A stretch of DNA of 64,000 nucleotides from Sipunculus nudus (GCA_026874595.1 CM049310.1:38817558-38881557), one strand, 5' to 3'. Positions 1 through 11,936 are shown, counted from the first letter of the stretch. The notes: generated by a model from the sequence alone, not told the origin. Translations and numbers: made by a program.

Positions 1-1571
1 AAAGGTATGGTTTTTAGGCACTGCCCGCGTCAATTTTACCGTGCCTCCCCCCCCCCCCCCCCCCATGAAAATTTTATTTTGATTTTCATCTTTCAAGAAG
101 ATAAAATATTACAATTTTGGTCAGATACCCTTTGTTATGTAGTGCTTTTGCGTGTTTAGCAAAAGAATTCTTTTATTTTAATGCTTTTCCCTGATCATAT
201 GACATTTTTTTCGAAACATGCAAAACAAATTAAAGTAAATTATCGCCCGCCCGCACAGGTTTTTGAAAAAAGTGCCTGAGTACCTTTTTTTGGCCTATCC
301 ATCACGATTTACTGCGACCCGGTAGAAGTGCACTCAAACATATGAAGTCACGAAGAGGGCTCCCGGTCGCCGGTAGGCCTGCAAAACAATTCTTTCAAAG
401 ATCGCCCTTTTGAGAAGAGATCGCCGGTGGGGATTATATTGAGCCGGTGACCGCCAATGTACGAAAACCCCAGATAGGGCCCCTGGAGTAAAACTCTGTC
501 CCGCAATCGTACACTCTATGGCCATTGTGTTACCGGGCCCGAAAAAGAAAGAAAGACAAAGAAAAGAGGCGCCAGCGGGGGAGCCAATATTAAAATTATT
601 AATTATGCACGTAATACGCAAATATTGCAAATAAAAGTGGGTGGAATCCCTTCAGACAAACCGGGAGCATATGTATGTTGAAAATCACGGCAATCCGTAC
701 GGTGGTATCAGAGGAGATACGGAAAATTACAAACATCGCCTTACTCTATTAATATATAACTTATTAAGTTATATAATATATAACTATTAATATATAAAAC
801 TTAACTGTATGTACATCACCCCAAATCGCTATACGGTACATTTGCCTATCATAAATCATACGTGTGGCAGACACAATTTTAAACGTTTAAACATTTAGCA
901 GAATCTTTTATATTACTGGCGTTAATTAATCTAAAATAAGAATTAATACATTTTTCAGGTGGTTCGGACAATGCAAATTACTACCATGAAGGAGGGCTTA
1001 CATGTTGTTATTACCAGTGACTTAATCCACAACCTGTCTAGTTCTATCTGCTCCTAAATGGACAGTGACAAACATGTGACTGCACAGGTGCACAGACGAA
1101 GGTTATATATTTGCCTTGGTTGAGCACACCTAATCATATGTCAAAATAATTCAAGCATGCCGTGCACAGTACCTCGTGGCCTCGTGCATGTTCAAGACAA
1201 GTACACAATGAAGTATGAAAAATGTTACAATAACACCTGACATTCTGGACCTGACATCTACCAGAATAAATTCTTGACCGTTGGAGAAAAGAGCACACAA
1301 CATTTATACATGGTACATAGTGTTACTATTGTTGTTCCTGTTTGAGCAATAAAAATGAATGTTTATACGATTTATCCGCTGTTCATCAGAGGACCGACAG
1401 TATATAAGGGGTGACCAGCTGTATACACAATCAGATATAACCATCCACGTACATGAGCACTGCTTGACACCATCGAACATTGTTGCACATAATTTTGTTG
1501 ACAATAAAATCATTACACAAAAAACTTGCCTATGGAAATCCAACCCATGACGTTCGCTTGCCGGCAGTTTG

Positions 1572-1574
<3 letters not shown>
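1..1574. other. No gene seen
   Basis: I see no supportable coding exon, RNA gene or recognisable element here. A run of 18 C residues lies at 47-64. The short open frames lack protein-like composition. Confidence 0.6.

Positions 1575-1647
<73 letters not shown>
1575..1647. repeat. (TA)n microsatellite
   Basis: This is a nearly pure TA dinucleotide tract. A shorter sister tract lies at 1773-1794 between the two copies of a direct repeat. Translated, such tracts give meaningless Tyr-Ile strings. Confidence 0.95.
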
Positions 1648-1651
<4 letters not shown>

Positions 1652-1922
1652 TGGTATAGCCGTGTTAGTTTTTAGTAGACGCAAAAGTTAAGATAAAGAG
1701 GGATGTCTTATTTATAAAATATATATAATATTTAAATTTATATATTCTCATGTCAAGGTTCATCGCATAACCATATATATATATATATATATATAAAACT
1801 GGTATAGCCGTGTTAGTTTTTAGTAGACGCATAAGTTAAGATAAAGAGGGATGTCTTATTTATAAAATATATATAATATTTAAATTTATATATTCTCATG
1901 TCAAGGTTCATCGCATAACCAT
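1648..1922 (+). repeat. 127-bp direct repeat split by a TA tract
   Basis: The stretch 1648-1774 recurs at 1796-1922 with about one mismatch (cgcaaaag versus cgcataag). The copies are separated by the 22-bp TA tract at 1773-1794. The near identity indicates a recent local duplication, with the TA tract as a plausible recombination or slippage site. No coding content is seen. Confidence 0.9.
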
Positions 1923-2321
1923 AAGTTAAGGCAGTTGTGTTAAAATATTTTAAGTCTTTAATTCAAATAAGTGATGGCTTATGAAAGCATATTCATTTTA
2001 AACTGATTCTGTTACAGAGAACTCAATTTTGATTTTATTATTGTCTTTCTCAGAATTGTTTAAGCTTAATACTTCATAATAATGGTTATAGGCAACATTA
2101 TAAAAATAGCTGAAGAAATACTGATGAGCAGTATCTTTACATCTGTGTTTCATTCTACACACTTCCTCTATATCCGATGCCAAATGTTATATAAATCAAA
2201 ATGCTCATTTTTCAGAATATGTAAGAGTTTATGTTCTGACCAATGTCAACCACTAAAAACGCGTCTTTCTCACAAACAAGCAGTAGTAAACAATTTTAGT
2301 ATATGACCGATGAAGACATCG

Positions 2322-4576
2322 CTAAAATCTCCTCGCTTGTATCTTTATCTTATGCGGATTTGGCATATAAGCTATTGCCAAGGTTCCTCCAACTTTATCA
2401 AGATCTTCTCCATCTGGAGGTGAAAATGTGAACTTTCGTAACAGGCGACATGAGAAGAGGAAAAGCTCCATCCTTGCCAGACTTTCACCAATGCATGATC
2501 TTTTTCCTGAAAAACAATGGATCATTTTTTTACCTTCCTCGTAGCATACCTTTCCATCGTAGCATACATTTGCACTATTGGTGAAGACACTTTTTATTAA
2601 AGCAGAAATGTTTTAACATCTCTCATCTATATTTGTGGGGGGGTTGCTTTTAAATTATAAACATTCAAATTGGAATTATGAATGACTTATTCATGCAGTG
2701 ACAGTACATACCGAGCGAAAATGATAGGACGTTCTTCGACAAGTCCGTGTTTATTCTCTCGTCCTCCGTCAGGAAGCGCCACGGTCGGAACCGCTCAGGA
2801 TCGCCCCAGATTTCTGGGTCATAATGCACTCCGTGGATATTCCCCATAATCATTGTACCCTTAGGGATTGTGAAGCCATTGATTGTGGTGTCCTCTAAAG
2901 GGGCAAGGCTGAGGAACGGATTAACATCTTCAAAGCGAAGGCACTGGAGGACAACGGACAATATTCTTCATCGCAGGTCACAAATGGTACAATTCATGAT
3001 GGCCAACGTTCCGTTTAATAATTTATTATAACCCTTATGTTTGTATTATATAATTGTCTTTGAAAATTACAGGCATCCAGAAAATTCCTTTATAATTATT
3101 ACATCTACAGTGCATTTAATATTTTAAGGAAAGGGAACAACATACTTCGAGTATAAATGCCTCGACTTTAGGTAGATCCTGACGTATGCTGTACTTCGGC
3201 TCTTCATCTCCTAAGACTGTGTCGACTTCATTCTGTAGTTGTTGCTGTATTTTCGGATGGCGTGCGAGAAACAGAATCCCCCACCGGAGAGTACTGGCCG
3301 TAGTTTCTGTTCCAGCTGCGACCAACTCCTCTGAAGTCTGCAGGAGGTCTTGCTCTGCAGTGACACTTATGGAATAAAACTAAGGTAACATCGTCGTCAT
3401 TTCGTATTTATATGTTCTAATACTTTACTTATCATGGAAAAAGAAGATTTATTCTTGATTTATATATAGTGCTGTACTTAATATAAATGAGGATTGAATA
3501 TACCTGAATACACTGGATCTTTTGCTCTCTCTATCTCCGCCAGTCTATCAGCAAACACGTCGAGTATGTCTCGTTGTTCCCTCCCCTGTCTAGATTTTTT
3601 GTGTTCATAGATGAAATCCCGGTGTATTGACAAAAGAGCGAGGTTATGGGCTCTTCCTTTATTGAATCCAAAAGGGTCTCCAGGAATATACCGTAACCAT
3701 GGGCAGAACGTTAAACTGTTTCCCTGGAAAGCTGCTTCGAATATTCCTTTGATGTGATAGATATACGTCAGGAATTTCGGATCGTCATAAGCAAACCTCT
3801 TCCCAAGAATGACAGAGCACGCTATATTTCCGACAGCCGTGCTCAAATAGGTTTCCAAATCAATACACTTATCATCGAAATCACTCAGTTTCTTTATGCA
3901 CGCGTCAATCTCTTCCAGGATTCGAACTTGTATGATTGGTTTTCCCATGCCGAACTCTTTCAGGGCTTGCAGTGAAAGCTGACGCATTGCCTTCCAAGTT
4001 TCACCATTACTAAAGGCAACTCCTAAAAACATTAAAATATATAAGGACTTTACTGGTGAAACAGGCTTCTCGATAATTCTATTCAACTGCTACTATTCAA
4101 CTCTGTATTTTTATTACTTTGTACTTTAATGTAATAAGTGAGGTGGCAGGTCATATCTTTATACATAAAATATGATCTTAAAGCAAGACCGGTAAACTTA
4201 ACCCTACTATGATCACAAGAACACAGTAGACGAGATGTAATATTAGATAATTACCCCTTCCTTGGACGATATCGTCACGGTAGTGGGATCTCGGTCGATC
4301 AGCAAACAGCTGCCCTCTTGTGCCAAATGTATCTCTAACAATATCGACTCCATTTAATACCACGACTAAAGTTTCTCCAAAGTAAACTGATGACACCTCC
4401 CCGTACGAGTCTTTCAGCTGCGTCAGTCGTTTACGCAGATCTCCCCTGAGGAAGAGAAAGGACCCGATGATGGGAAACCGTGGGAGGCCCGGAGGGAGAT
4501 TCCGGGGCCGACCAAAGTACCACCACGTGGTCAACAGGAATGTCAGCACGAGAAGAGTGCCCCAAACAGTAAGCAT
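2322..4576 (-). CDS. Cytochrome P450, clan 2 (CYP2-like), intact gene A
   Basis: A membrane-anchored microsomal monooxygenase: heme-thiolate, using O2 and electrons from NADPH-P450 reductase; substrate unknown. I place five exons: 4576-4255, 4022-3504, 3354-3146, 2943-2712 and 2506-2322. All have GT-AG borders with intron phases 1,1,0,1, and they sum to 1467 nt (488 aa), a normal CYP2 length. The start ATG opens a hydrophobic anchor (residues 1 to about 20) followed by the proline-rich hinge PRNLPPGLP. Visible motifs are WKAMR in helix C, AGTETT in helix I (294-299), ExxR as ECLR (350-353), PERF (399-402) and the heme loop FSLGKRSCIG with ligand Cys432. The stop is TAG at 2322. A possible AATAAA lies near 2034-2039. 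No disabling change was seen. Family is certain; subfamily cannot be set here. Confidence 0.95.
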
Positions 4577-5834
4577 CGTGGTGGAAATAATCTACGTTGT
4601 GTTGCATTGAGATCTGAGCACCAATAAAGCCTCACCATACTTACACGCACCGCTAAGTCCTAGTGATAAAAAGTAGAATTCCAGACATAGTTATTGTAAC
4701 TTCTGCAGCTTGACGAATCATCAAGTATTAATACTATGTTTTTGTACGCACGAGCACAGTAGAGCTTCAGCTTGGCTCCAGTCATCACAAATCCATTGTC
4801 GTGAATAGTATAGTTTTATATAATGATTTTTTTTCTGGATAAAGTTGCTATTCCCATGATTTATATTTTACATAAATTGATAAAATTATAGGACGGGAGA
4901 AAATTTATAATGATTTAATGACATCATGTGCGATAAGCCTGCTGTTAATTATATGATTTACAGTTAATGTTACTCCACTGAATCTGTCCCTGGTCCACTG
5001 AACACGTTCTTGCAACAAATGAGGCACTCGAGCGATAAAAAAGGTATCTTATTAATGGATGAGCATCCTTTAATGTACATATTTAGCACCGGTTCTATGT
5101 ACAAAAGCAGTGATTTATATTCATGTCTGCGTAAAAAAACACATAAACTAGGAGCGCCCATTACTTTGCCTAACACCAAGTCTCTGAGGCATGACTATTG
5201 CTATAAACATAATGCTGGCGGCAGTATAAAGAAACATGTGTTTGAATACGTCGGAAACGACATGAATTATATGCATTCGCGTGTAATATGTCTGAAGAAC
5301 AAAATCTCTTTTTAGGACGTTCAAATATGGATCTCATTTATTTTGATAAAATATTGAGGATTACTCATAGCCATCACAAATCCAGCAAAATTAGTTACAA
5401 GCAAACTTATCTACATATGTATGCTAAATTATAAAGTAATCAGCTGTCCCTGCATTAGGTTTAAACATGAAAAACAGTATTTGTTTTTGCCGTTGCCAAA
5501 AAAAAAAAAAAAATACGCAGAGCTATGACTCCCTAAAGGACCCCATTCCTAAAATTGAGGTAAATATGCGCTGAAAAAAAAATAATTGTTTTACAGATAT
5601 TCTAGATTTATAGAGATTTGACCTTAAAGATCAAGATGTAATTAACCAGCTTTCACAATCGCACAAATTCTGTGTTAAATTTGACAAAAAAATACGAAAT
5701 ACTTAAACAAGTGTGGGGTTCACTACCTAGAGTTAAATATCGGCTAACTCAAGATCACCAGTTTTCATATTTTTCTCCGATGTGGAAAGAAACTATGATT
5801 TAAAGAAAAAATATGCAGCTTAAAGGAACTTCCA
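4577..5834. other. Upstream region of CYP A, no gene seen
   Basis: About 4577-5320 is paralogous to 25231-26010 upstream of gene B, so it probably includes the shared promoter. A TATATAAAA-like string occurs on the minus strand near 4811-4819, but it is about 240 nt from the ATG and I do not call it. The remainder up to 5834 shows only AT-rich sequence with a few 'aaggtcaaggtcacc'-like words of a dispersed repeat. Confidence 0.5.
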
Positions 5835-6375
5835 CCTTACCAAGCCATCCTGCAGACTAAGATTTCAAATGGCGACGACTGGATACAACGCTGCTATAAG
5901 TCTCTCCAGAAAGGTGAAGGGACATTCTAATATGTCCTTTAACCATAAAAATAAAAATGTAATATGACCAATGTGACATAAAAGATATCCTACTTTCAGG
6001 ATAGCAACCTACATATCTAATTATATTTTATCTATCTACAAACTGGTGTGATATAAATAAAAAACTTTCGGAAACTATCGCCTTATCAAGCCATCCTGCA
6101 GACTAAGATTAATGATGGCGACGACTGGAAACAACGCTACTAAAAACGTCTCTCCAGAAAGGTGGAGGAACATTCTAAAATGTCCTTTAACGTAAAATTC
6201 TTAATGAAACATGACCAATGTGACATAAAAGAAGCCCCACTCTTCAGGAAAACTACATACATACCTAGTGATATTTTATCTATCTAAATCTATCATAAAA
6301 AAAGTCCTACTCTTCAGGATAGCTACATACATATCTAGTGATATTTTATCTATCTACAAATTGGTGTGATATACA
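5835..6375 (+). repeat. Imperfect ~246-bp tandem repeat, about 2.3 copies
   Basis: The motif 'aagccatcctgcagactaagatt' (shown in part) and the following ~200 bp occur at 5835 and again at 6081. A partial third unit starts near 6304 (tcaggatagctacatacata ...). The copies differ by many substitutions and small indels. The repeat is absent from the equivalent place in the right-hand segmental copy (around 26.0 kb). No coding content was seen. Confidence 0.75.
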
Positions 6376-6667
6376 TGAAATATATGATACATGGTATACA
6401 TGATATTCGTGTCCGCAGATGATACTTTCATAAGAAGTACATTTTGTATGAACACATTTTCTAGGAGAGACACTGCATTTATATTTTAAGGGGAATGTAA
6501 GACAGTACACGACAAATAAGGTAGATAAAAGTAGCTGCGAAATTACCAATCACAGGCATGAGGATCAGCGAATATATTCCGTGTTAATTACGAACATTAC
6601 CTATTGACAAGTTTTACTTATTGTTTGATTTCCTGATAGCCATAATGGCTTGCTCAATGCTTCCTAA

Positions 6668-9600
6668 CATGTATTTTTATCTTATGTGGATTGAGCGTGT
6701 AAGTTATTGCCAAGGTTCCGCAAATCCGCTCGAGATCCTCACCATTCTGTTGTGAAAATATAAAGTTTTGCAGCAGACGACATGAGAAGAGAAATAGTTC
6801 TATTCTGGAAGGGTCTTCTCCTGGACATGCCCTTTAACCTGAAAAACAGTATAATTAATTTAACCTCAGTAAACTGAAGAAAGCAAACCAAGAAATAACT
6901 ATGGTTCTTTTATCAAAAGTTATTCGATCACATGTATTTAAATTTGCTTAACATTATCAATTATTTTAAGGCTGCTCAACAACAGAGAATGCTATTAAAT
7001 TTGAAGCAAGATCCGAGATGGTTCTACCTCCATCTTTTAGGAAACGCCCCATATCGTTGGGTCAAAATGAACTCCGTGTAAATTAGCCATGCTCATTAAG
7101 TGATTGGGAAACCATTGATGGTTTCATCATTCAACGAAGAACGTGGCGCACCTAAAGGAGAAATATTTCCAAAGCGAAGGCACTGAAGCTTAACTAGAAT
7201 ATCAGCAGAAGCTTACAAAAGCCCTCAGCCAAAAGAACAGTGTTTAGAGGTGGTAACAGTAACAAGTACTAAATATCTGTTCTCACATGGATGTATATCT
7301 GTACATGTCTCAGTTATAAATTTAAAATGGAGAGGTATGTACCATGATTCATAACAATCCACCAAATGCTTCCTGTAAAAAATAAGCTTCTAGGTTTTAT
7401 TCTATTATAAGCTCTGTGACCTTGAAAAGTAGGTCAAGGTCACCCATCTTCGAACTTGGCCTAGATTTTGTCGATATACATCTTCATCAAAGAAATAAAA
7501 TTCCTATTGTGAATCCTTTTAGAGATATCCCGCTCACAGGGCCAAAGTTGAAAAATCCAAGAAAAATTCATTAAAAATCAGAAATTGTAGGTGGCGCCCC
7601 CAAACTTGTGCAGCAGTTACAGAATATCAGTCCCTATGATCATAGTGGGTATTGTGAAAATCCACTGAATGGTTCCTGAGAAATAAGCTTCTAAATGTTT
7701 TTTCTATAATCAGCTCTAAAATGTAGAAAAATAGGTCAAGGTCACCCATCTTGGAACTTGACCAAGATTTTGTCGATGTACATCTTTACCGAGGAAATAA
7801 AATTCTGACGGTGGATCCTTTTCAAGATATCCCGCTCACAAGGTAGAAGTTAACGGACGCCGGACGGACGGACGGACAGCTTGGGTGAGGACAATAGCCC
7901 ATCAGCCTAAAGGCTGAGGGCTAAAAAGGAAATTGTTGTAACCTTAGTCTTATCAGAAACCAAAAAAGAACATTTATTCCTTTAGTACAAGGCCTCTTAT
8001 CTGGGATGCTTCTGACACATGCTGTCCTGTGGCACTTCATCTCTTGATACTGTGCCCAAGTCATCCTGTAGTTCTTTCTGTATAACTGGATTTTGTGCAA
8101 GAATCTCCGATCTAAAAGTAGTGGAGGAGGTTTCTGTTCCAGCCCCCACCAGCTCCTGAGCCTGCAGGAGATCTTGCTCTGTCCGTGCAAAAATAAAAAA
8201 AAAAAATAAGAAACAAACATGATTAAAAACGATGTATATTTTGTCTGGAATGACGTCGTTCTTTGTAAAAGCAAGTCATTATACAAGTACCTGATAACAC
8301 TGGACATTTCTCCTTTACTTTATCTTGGACAGTCGGTCAGAAAACACGTCTTTATATCCCTCTGCTCCTTCCCTGGTGTCGTTTCCTTGTGCTTAAGAAT
8401 GATATGGCGAAGTATTTTCAAAAGAGCTACGTTATGAGCTATACCGTCTTTAAACACACAAGGATCCCCTGGAATATATCGTAACCATGGGAACGAAGTT
8501 AAAATGCATCCTGCGTTGGCTGCATGCATTAATGCTTTGACGTGATTAGTATAGGTCATAAATATCGGATCGCCATATGCAATTCTCTTCCCAAGTACGA
8601 CAAAGCAGGTGAGATTTCCGACAGCATTGCTTAATAGTATATTAAAATATCAGATGTCTCACTGTACTCTTATAGTTTCTTTATGCACGCGTCGATCTTC
8701 TCCATAATGCGGCCTTCAGTGACTGCTTTATTTATGCCGAAATTTCACAAGGCTTGCAGTGTAAACCCATGTTCTCCGTGTTACTATAAACTAGCCTTAA
8801 AAATAGTGTGAAATAATTTTCATGGTATTAGCCGGTAAAACTGACCCTCATATTAATACATGCTTTATTTACAAATTGTTTCCGTCCGGATTATGATACG
8901 ATTTCGAATGATAAAATACGATTCTAGACTCAAGATTAAATTCAAGGCTACGATCTTTAACACTTCTCTTTAGACCTTTACAACTCATACAGACTTCTGA
9001 TACAGGGCAGGATTCTAACATTAATAGATAAAATCTTCAATCGGCACAGTGCAATTACTAAATTTGCTTGTGTCACTGGTTAATTCTAGTTTTGTTTCCA
9101 AATATATTTAAGAATACAAATTGCGATCCCTTAAAAAATAAATAGACTTAAGCGTTAACCAGCAAAGACGCACCAACAAAAAAATATAATTTGAGCATAC
9201 ATTACAAAGGAAAGAACCACGTGTTAATTGCGAATGTTTGTCATGTCTTATTCTTTCAACATTTAACCTCGTTTCCATTTTCAAAATATTTTATAATGGT
9301 GAACCCTATCCGCGAAATACCAACATAAGTATTCGTTTCTTTTTATCGAGATGACTTGACGACGGAAGAATTAATATGCGATTAAGTTCCAAGCCGTCAG
9401 CAATGGTCCTCACTCATTTATCCCTGCCTCAAATGACGATGTCACTGGTTATGTATCACACATAATATACTTTCCCCTTCCTTGAAGGACAAGGTCACGG
9501 TAGTGAAAACTAGAACGGTCTGCAAACAATTTAAATCTACGACCAGGGTCCCTCCAAGGTAAACAGACGACACCTCCCCGTATGAGTCCTTCAGCTCCGT

Positions 9601-9720
9601 CAGACGTTTACGCAGATCTCCCGTGAGGAAGGGGAGGGTCCCGATGAGGGGATATTCCGGGGACAAAATAAGTACCACCGCGTGGTCAACAGTAGGGCAT
9701 CTAAGCCCAGTAAGCTCCAC
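6668..9720 (-). pseudogene. Decayed CYP2-like P450 (A')
   Basis: All five exons are recognisable but broken. Exon 5 (about 6668-6835) reads like the heme-loop exon, with a cysteine in the ligand position followed by PGE and then [10 protein letters not shown]. Exon 4 (about 7030-7195) is cut short. Exon 3 (about 7990-8185) keeps QELVGAGTET but has stops and drift. Exon 2 (about 8300-8790) has several indels. Exon 1 (about 9470-9700) keeps LTGDLRKRLTELKDSYGEVS, then loses about 40 nt, and its splice donor is GA instead of GT. A ~730-bp dispersed repeat interrupts the gap between exons 4 and 3. It lies immediately upstream of intact gene A and is paralogous to 26.2-28.3 kb. It cannot encode a P450. 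Confidence 0.88.
7197..7925 (+). mobile_element. Dispersed non-autonomous element, ~730 bp
   Basis: This stretch interrupts the P450 pseudogene and is missing from the paralogous site near 26640-26650, where the flanks nearly meet. GCCCTCAGCC near its left side is matched by GGCTGAGGGC at 7911-7920, suggesting terminal inverted repeats. It contains two internal near-repeats starting 'ggtcaaggtcacccatctt' and ends in a (GGAC)n-like tract. A partial, inverted relative lies at 18055-18495 and shares sequence slightly outside the left TIR, so the true left end is uncertain. No ORF is present. The superfamily cannot be assigned. Confidence 0.6.
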
Positions 9721-10163
9721 ACAGGCAAGATCTCGGATGAATTAAGTTATTAGGTCTTTATCATGTTTCTATGTCACACATTCGTAGGCTGCGTTTAATT
9801 ATAGAAATGTGATAGAAATGCATCCATCAACAGAGTCCACTTGCCAGCCTTGAAAGTCGTAAATTATTATAAATAGTTTTTAAATTATTATAAATAATCG
9901 CATATTTTTAAGCATGACTTCCAAAGATTATGGATAATCCGGTTTCGTGTATAGAGTTTCTTTTTCATCCCGATGTGAAGTGTTAAGAATGTAAAGTCAC
10001 CAGAATAGTATTTTAATAAAAATATGTCATTTTGGACTAGCCGATAGTAACTGAATAGTTTACAGCCAACGTTACTTAGACAACTTCACTGTTGAAGACA
10101 TGTCGACCACACATAAACTGGAGCGATAATAAGTTGTCGTCTCATTAATGCATGACAGGTTTG

Positions 10164-10216
<53 letters not shown>

Positions 10217-10693
10217 TCAATTCATAACACAAACATGTATTTGGCGACCCGTTTAGTGACTTTTATTGATGAAACATCCGGAGATGGCGTTAATCGCTTG
10301 AACCTCCCATGGCCACCTTTTTGACCGTCTACTCAGCTTGGAAGTGTATGTTTCTTGTCGGAACTATGAACCAGTTCGCAATATATACTACTATAACTGG
10401 AATGCCTGTATGTTTTTTTTTTGTCCCAAACTCCTCCAAAACGGACCATGACAGTGGACCAGTTTTGCTATCAGCGTCAGCCATATGCCCTAACTTACTA
10501 AATGCACACCAACTTCCACTTGCACACATTTGAATTCCCGGCAGCATTACATCACAGCTTGGTCGCCCAACATCATACCGCGCTCGCCACTGCTGACCTT
10601 CACCTTGGCCAATTAACACAAAGACTTATAAAGATTAGTGCCGTATCGTCCATCAGACGTTGCTACTTTACGGGTCTTAGGAATACGCTACCT
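9721..10693. other. No gene seen; conserved with 28.33-29.57 kb
   Basis: The sequence follows the right-hand segmental copy closely (for example 'gaattcccggcag' and 'ttggtcgcccaacatcata', both noncoding). A TA tract occupies 10169-10210 and is not expanded in the other copy. Open frames here are unlike proteins and I do not call them. Confidence 0.5.
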
Positions 10694-10952
10694 AGCCTCG
10701 GTCACAACCGGGATATGGTCGCCGTACGGCGGGTGTTTTAGGTTGTTCCGTGCGTTGACGCATGGCAACCGTGCGTTTTTCGAAGGCCGCAGGGCCTCCG
10801 CAACGACCGTAACTGACATAAGCGCGGTTTAAAAAACCTAACGGTGATCTAAGGTGTGCGGTAACCGCAGCGGGCTTAAGTATTCCTGCGGTCCCAAAAA
10901 CCGTACGGCACTCTGCGGTGTGTGGTGACCGCAGCGGGTTGTGACCGAGGCT
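10694..10952. mobile_element. 259-bp MITE with 16-bp perfect TIRs
   Basis: AGCCTCGGTCACAACC at 10694-10709 is the exact reverse complement of 10937-10952. The interior is unusually GC- and CpG-rich for the window and has no protein-like ORF. The paralogous stretch near 29570 lacks it: the left flank gctacc runs directly into the right-flank homologue. The target-site duplication appears to be TA or TTA. It is a non-autonomous DNA transposon inserted after the segmental duplication; the superfamily is not settled. Confidence 0.85.
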
Positions 10953-11169
10953 TAACGGGTACGGCCGCAGAAAACGCGGCAATGTACCCTTCCTCTGCAA
11001 CGAGACCCAACGGGTCCCCATTTTCTAATGCCACCTAATACTTACGGTCGATCGGATGACGATGTTAAATCAGAAATGTTTCATTCCAGCAGACTGGTCA
11101 GAAAGAGTCAAGATATGTCATTATTATAAACTTATTTGTTTTACATGCATTGTAAATATAGTTCTAATA

Positions 11170-11345
11170 ACAAATCAAGGCACTCTCCATGGATCAGATG
11201 ATGGCGTTCGGTTTTCTAGAGGGTCGGAGGAAACCGGAGAAAACCACTGGGCAACTGCAACACAAACACATAGCAACACCGGGGATCGAACCAGGGGCAT
11301 AAGTGGAGAGAACCGAGCGTTTTACTACTCGACTGTCAATTGCAA
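11170..11345 (-). mobile_element. tRNA-derived SINE (left copy)
   Basis: Read on the minus strand, the head is tRNA-like. An A-box-like stretch (about 11330-11315, GAGTAGTAAAACGCTC) is followed ~30 nt later by a B box, GGTTCGATCCC (11292-11282). The body contains TTTTCTCCGGTTTCCTCC, a motif I associate with animal SINE cores. The same insertion sits at 29795-29972 in the right-hand copy, so it predates the duplication. Ends are approximate. Confidence 0.65.
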
Positions 11346-11936
11346 ACTTATCACTAATTCCACCTCATTAAAAGTGTTTTGAAGAGCAATTAAGCAAGGG
11401 AGAAGAATGTTCTATATCTGAGAGGTAGTCATGCCTTTAACTTGTTCCTTTGATTATATATAACCTCGCGTCACCCGAATCGAATTTCAACCTGATTGCC
11501 CTCAGTTGTCAGTTGTGTTCAATCGAGTGATACTTCACACTTGCGATTTTTGTCTGGTGTACGCTGGAGGTAGGAAAAGTTCTCATCGTAATAAGCTGGG
11601 GTACTATGGTCTTTATATGTCGTAATCCTATCCTGTATCCAAGAGTGCAACAATTGGATTTCTTATAAAAATAGGTCGAATATAGACATACATGTTAATG
11701 ACTACCATTATTTATGTCATGTACAGTGTTGGGAATGTTTACATTGTTTTTTAACTGAAATAAAAGATAAAACAAAGTTTATCAGACTCAGTTTGTTTTA
11801 AAAGAAGAACGTGTTGGGTCCGCATTTGTTTCGCGTTGGCGATTACTGAGTCATCCCACTCCCAAACTACTTTAACATGTCTTTTGAATTTTATCTTTCT
11901 TGTAAAAGGATTTTGTAATGATTATATTATATACTG
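11346..11936. other. No gene seen; end of segmental homology
   Basis: The sequence is noncoding and highly similar to 29973-30557. Homology ends at 11932, immediately before the Gypsy LTR. Confidence 0.5.

Larger units (their letters stand above)
1892..11932. repeat. Segmental duplication, left copy (CYP A unit)
   Basis: This block matches 22220-30557 in order and orientation. Shared landmarks are the sequence tcatgtcaaggttcatcg beside a TA tract, the 5-exon P450 gene, the decayed P450 neighbour, a tRNA-type SINE, and a closing attatattatat. Left-copy extras are the 5.84-6.38 kb tandem repeat, the 7.2-7.9 kb element, a TA tract at 10.17 kb and a MITE at 10.69 kb. Homology stops within a few bases of the Gypsy LTR edge at 11937. 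I aligned this by eye, so internal boundaries are approximate. Confidence 0.85.

Noticed and set aside
1304-1684. Minus-strand ORF with a long Tyr-Ile string
   Set aside because: It is a translation of the TA microsatellite. The same holds for readings at 17788-17991, 22050-22289, 34564-34881, 38453-38710 and 53231-53512.
4811-4819. TATATAAAA as TATA box of gene A
   Set aside because: It is about 240 nt from the ATG in very AT-rich DNA, and is only weakly matched upstream of gene B.
5010-5315. 101-aa plus-strand ORF upstream of gene A
   Set aside because: The paralogous sequence at 25.7-26.0 kb is conserved in DNA but not in frame (indels), so it is noncoding.
10692-11021. 109-aa minus-strand ORF, Arg-rich
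   Set aside because: It lies almost entirely inside the 259-bp MITE; its openness reflects the high GC of the element, and the paralogous unit lacks it.
11282-11330. Possible genuine tRNA gene at the A/B boxes
   Set aside because: It cannot be folded into a proper cloverleaf with an acceptor stem by eye, and it continues into a SINE-type body.
11056-11382. 108-aa plus-strand ORF
   Set aside because: It overlaps the SINE on the opposite strand; the frame is not preserved in the right-hand copy.
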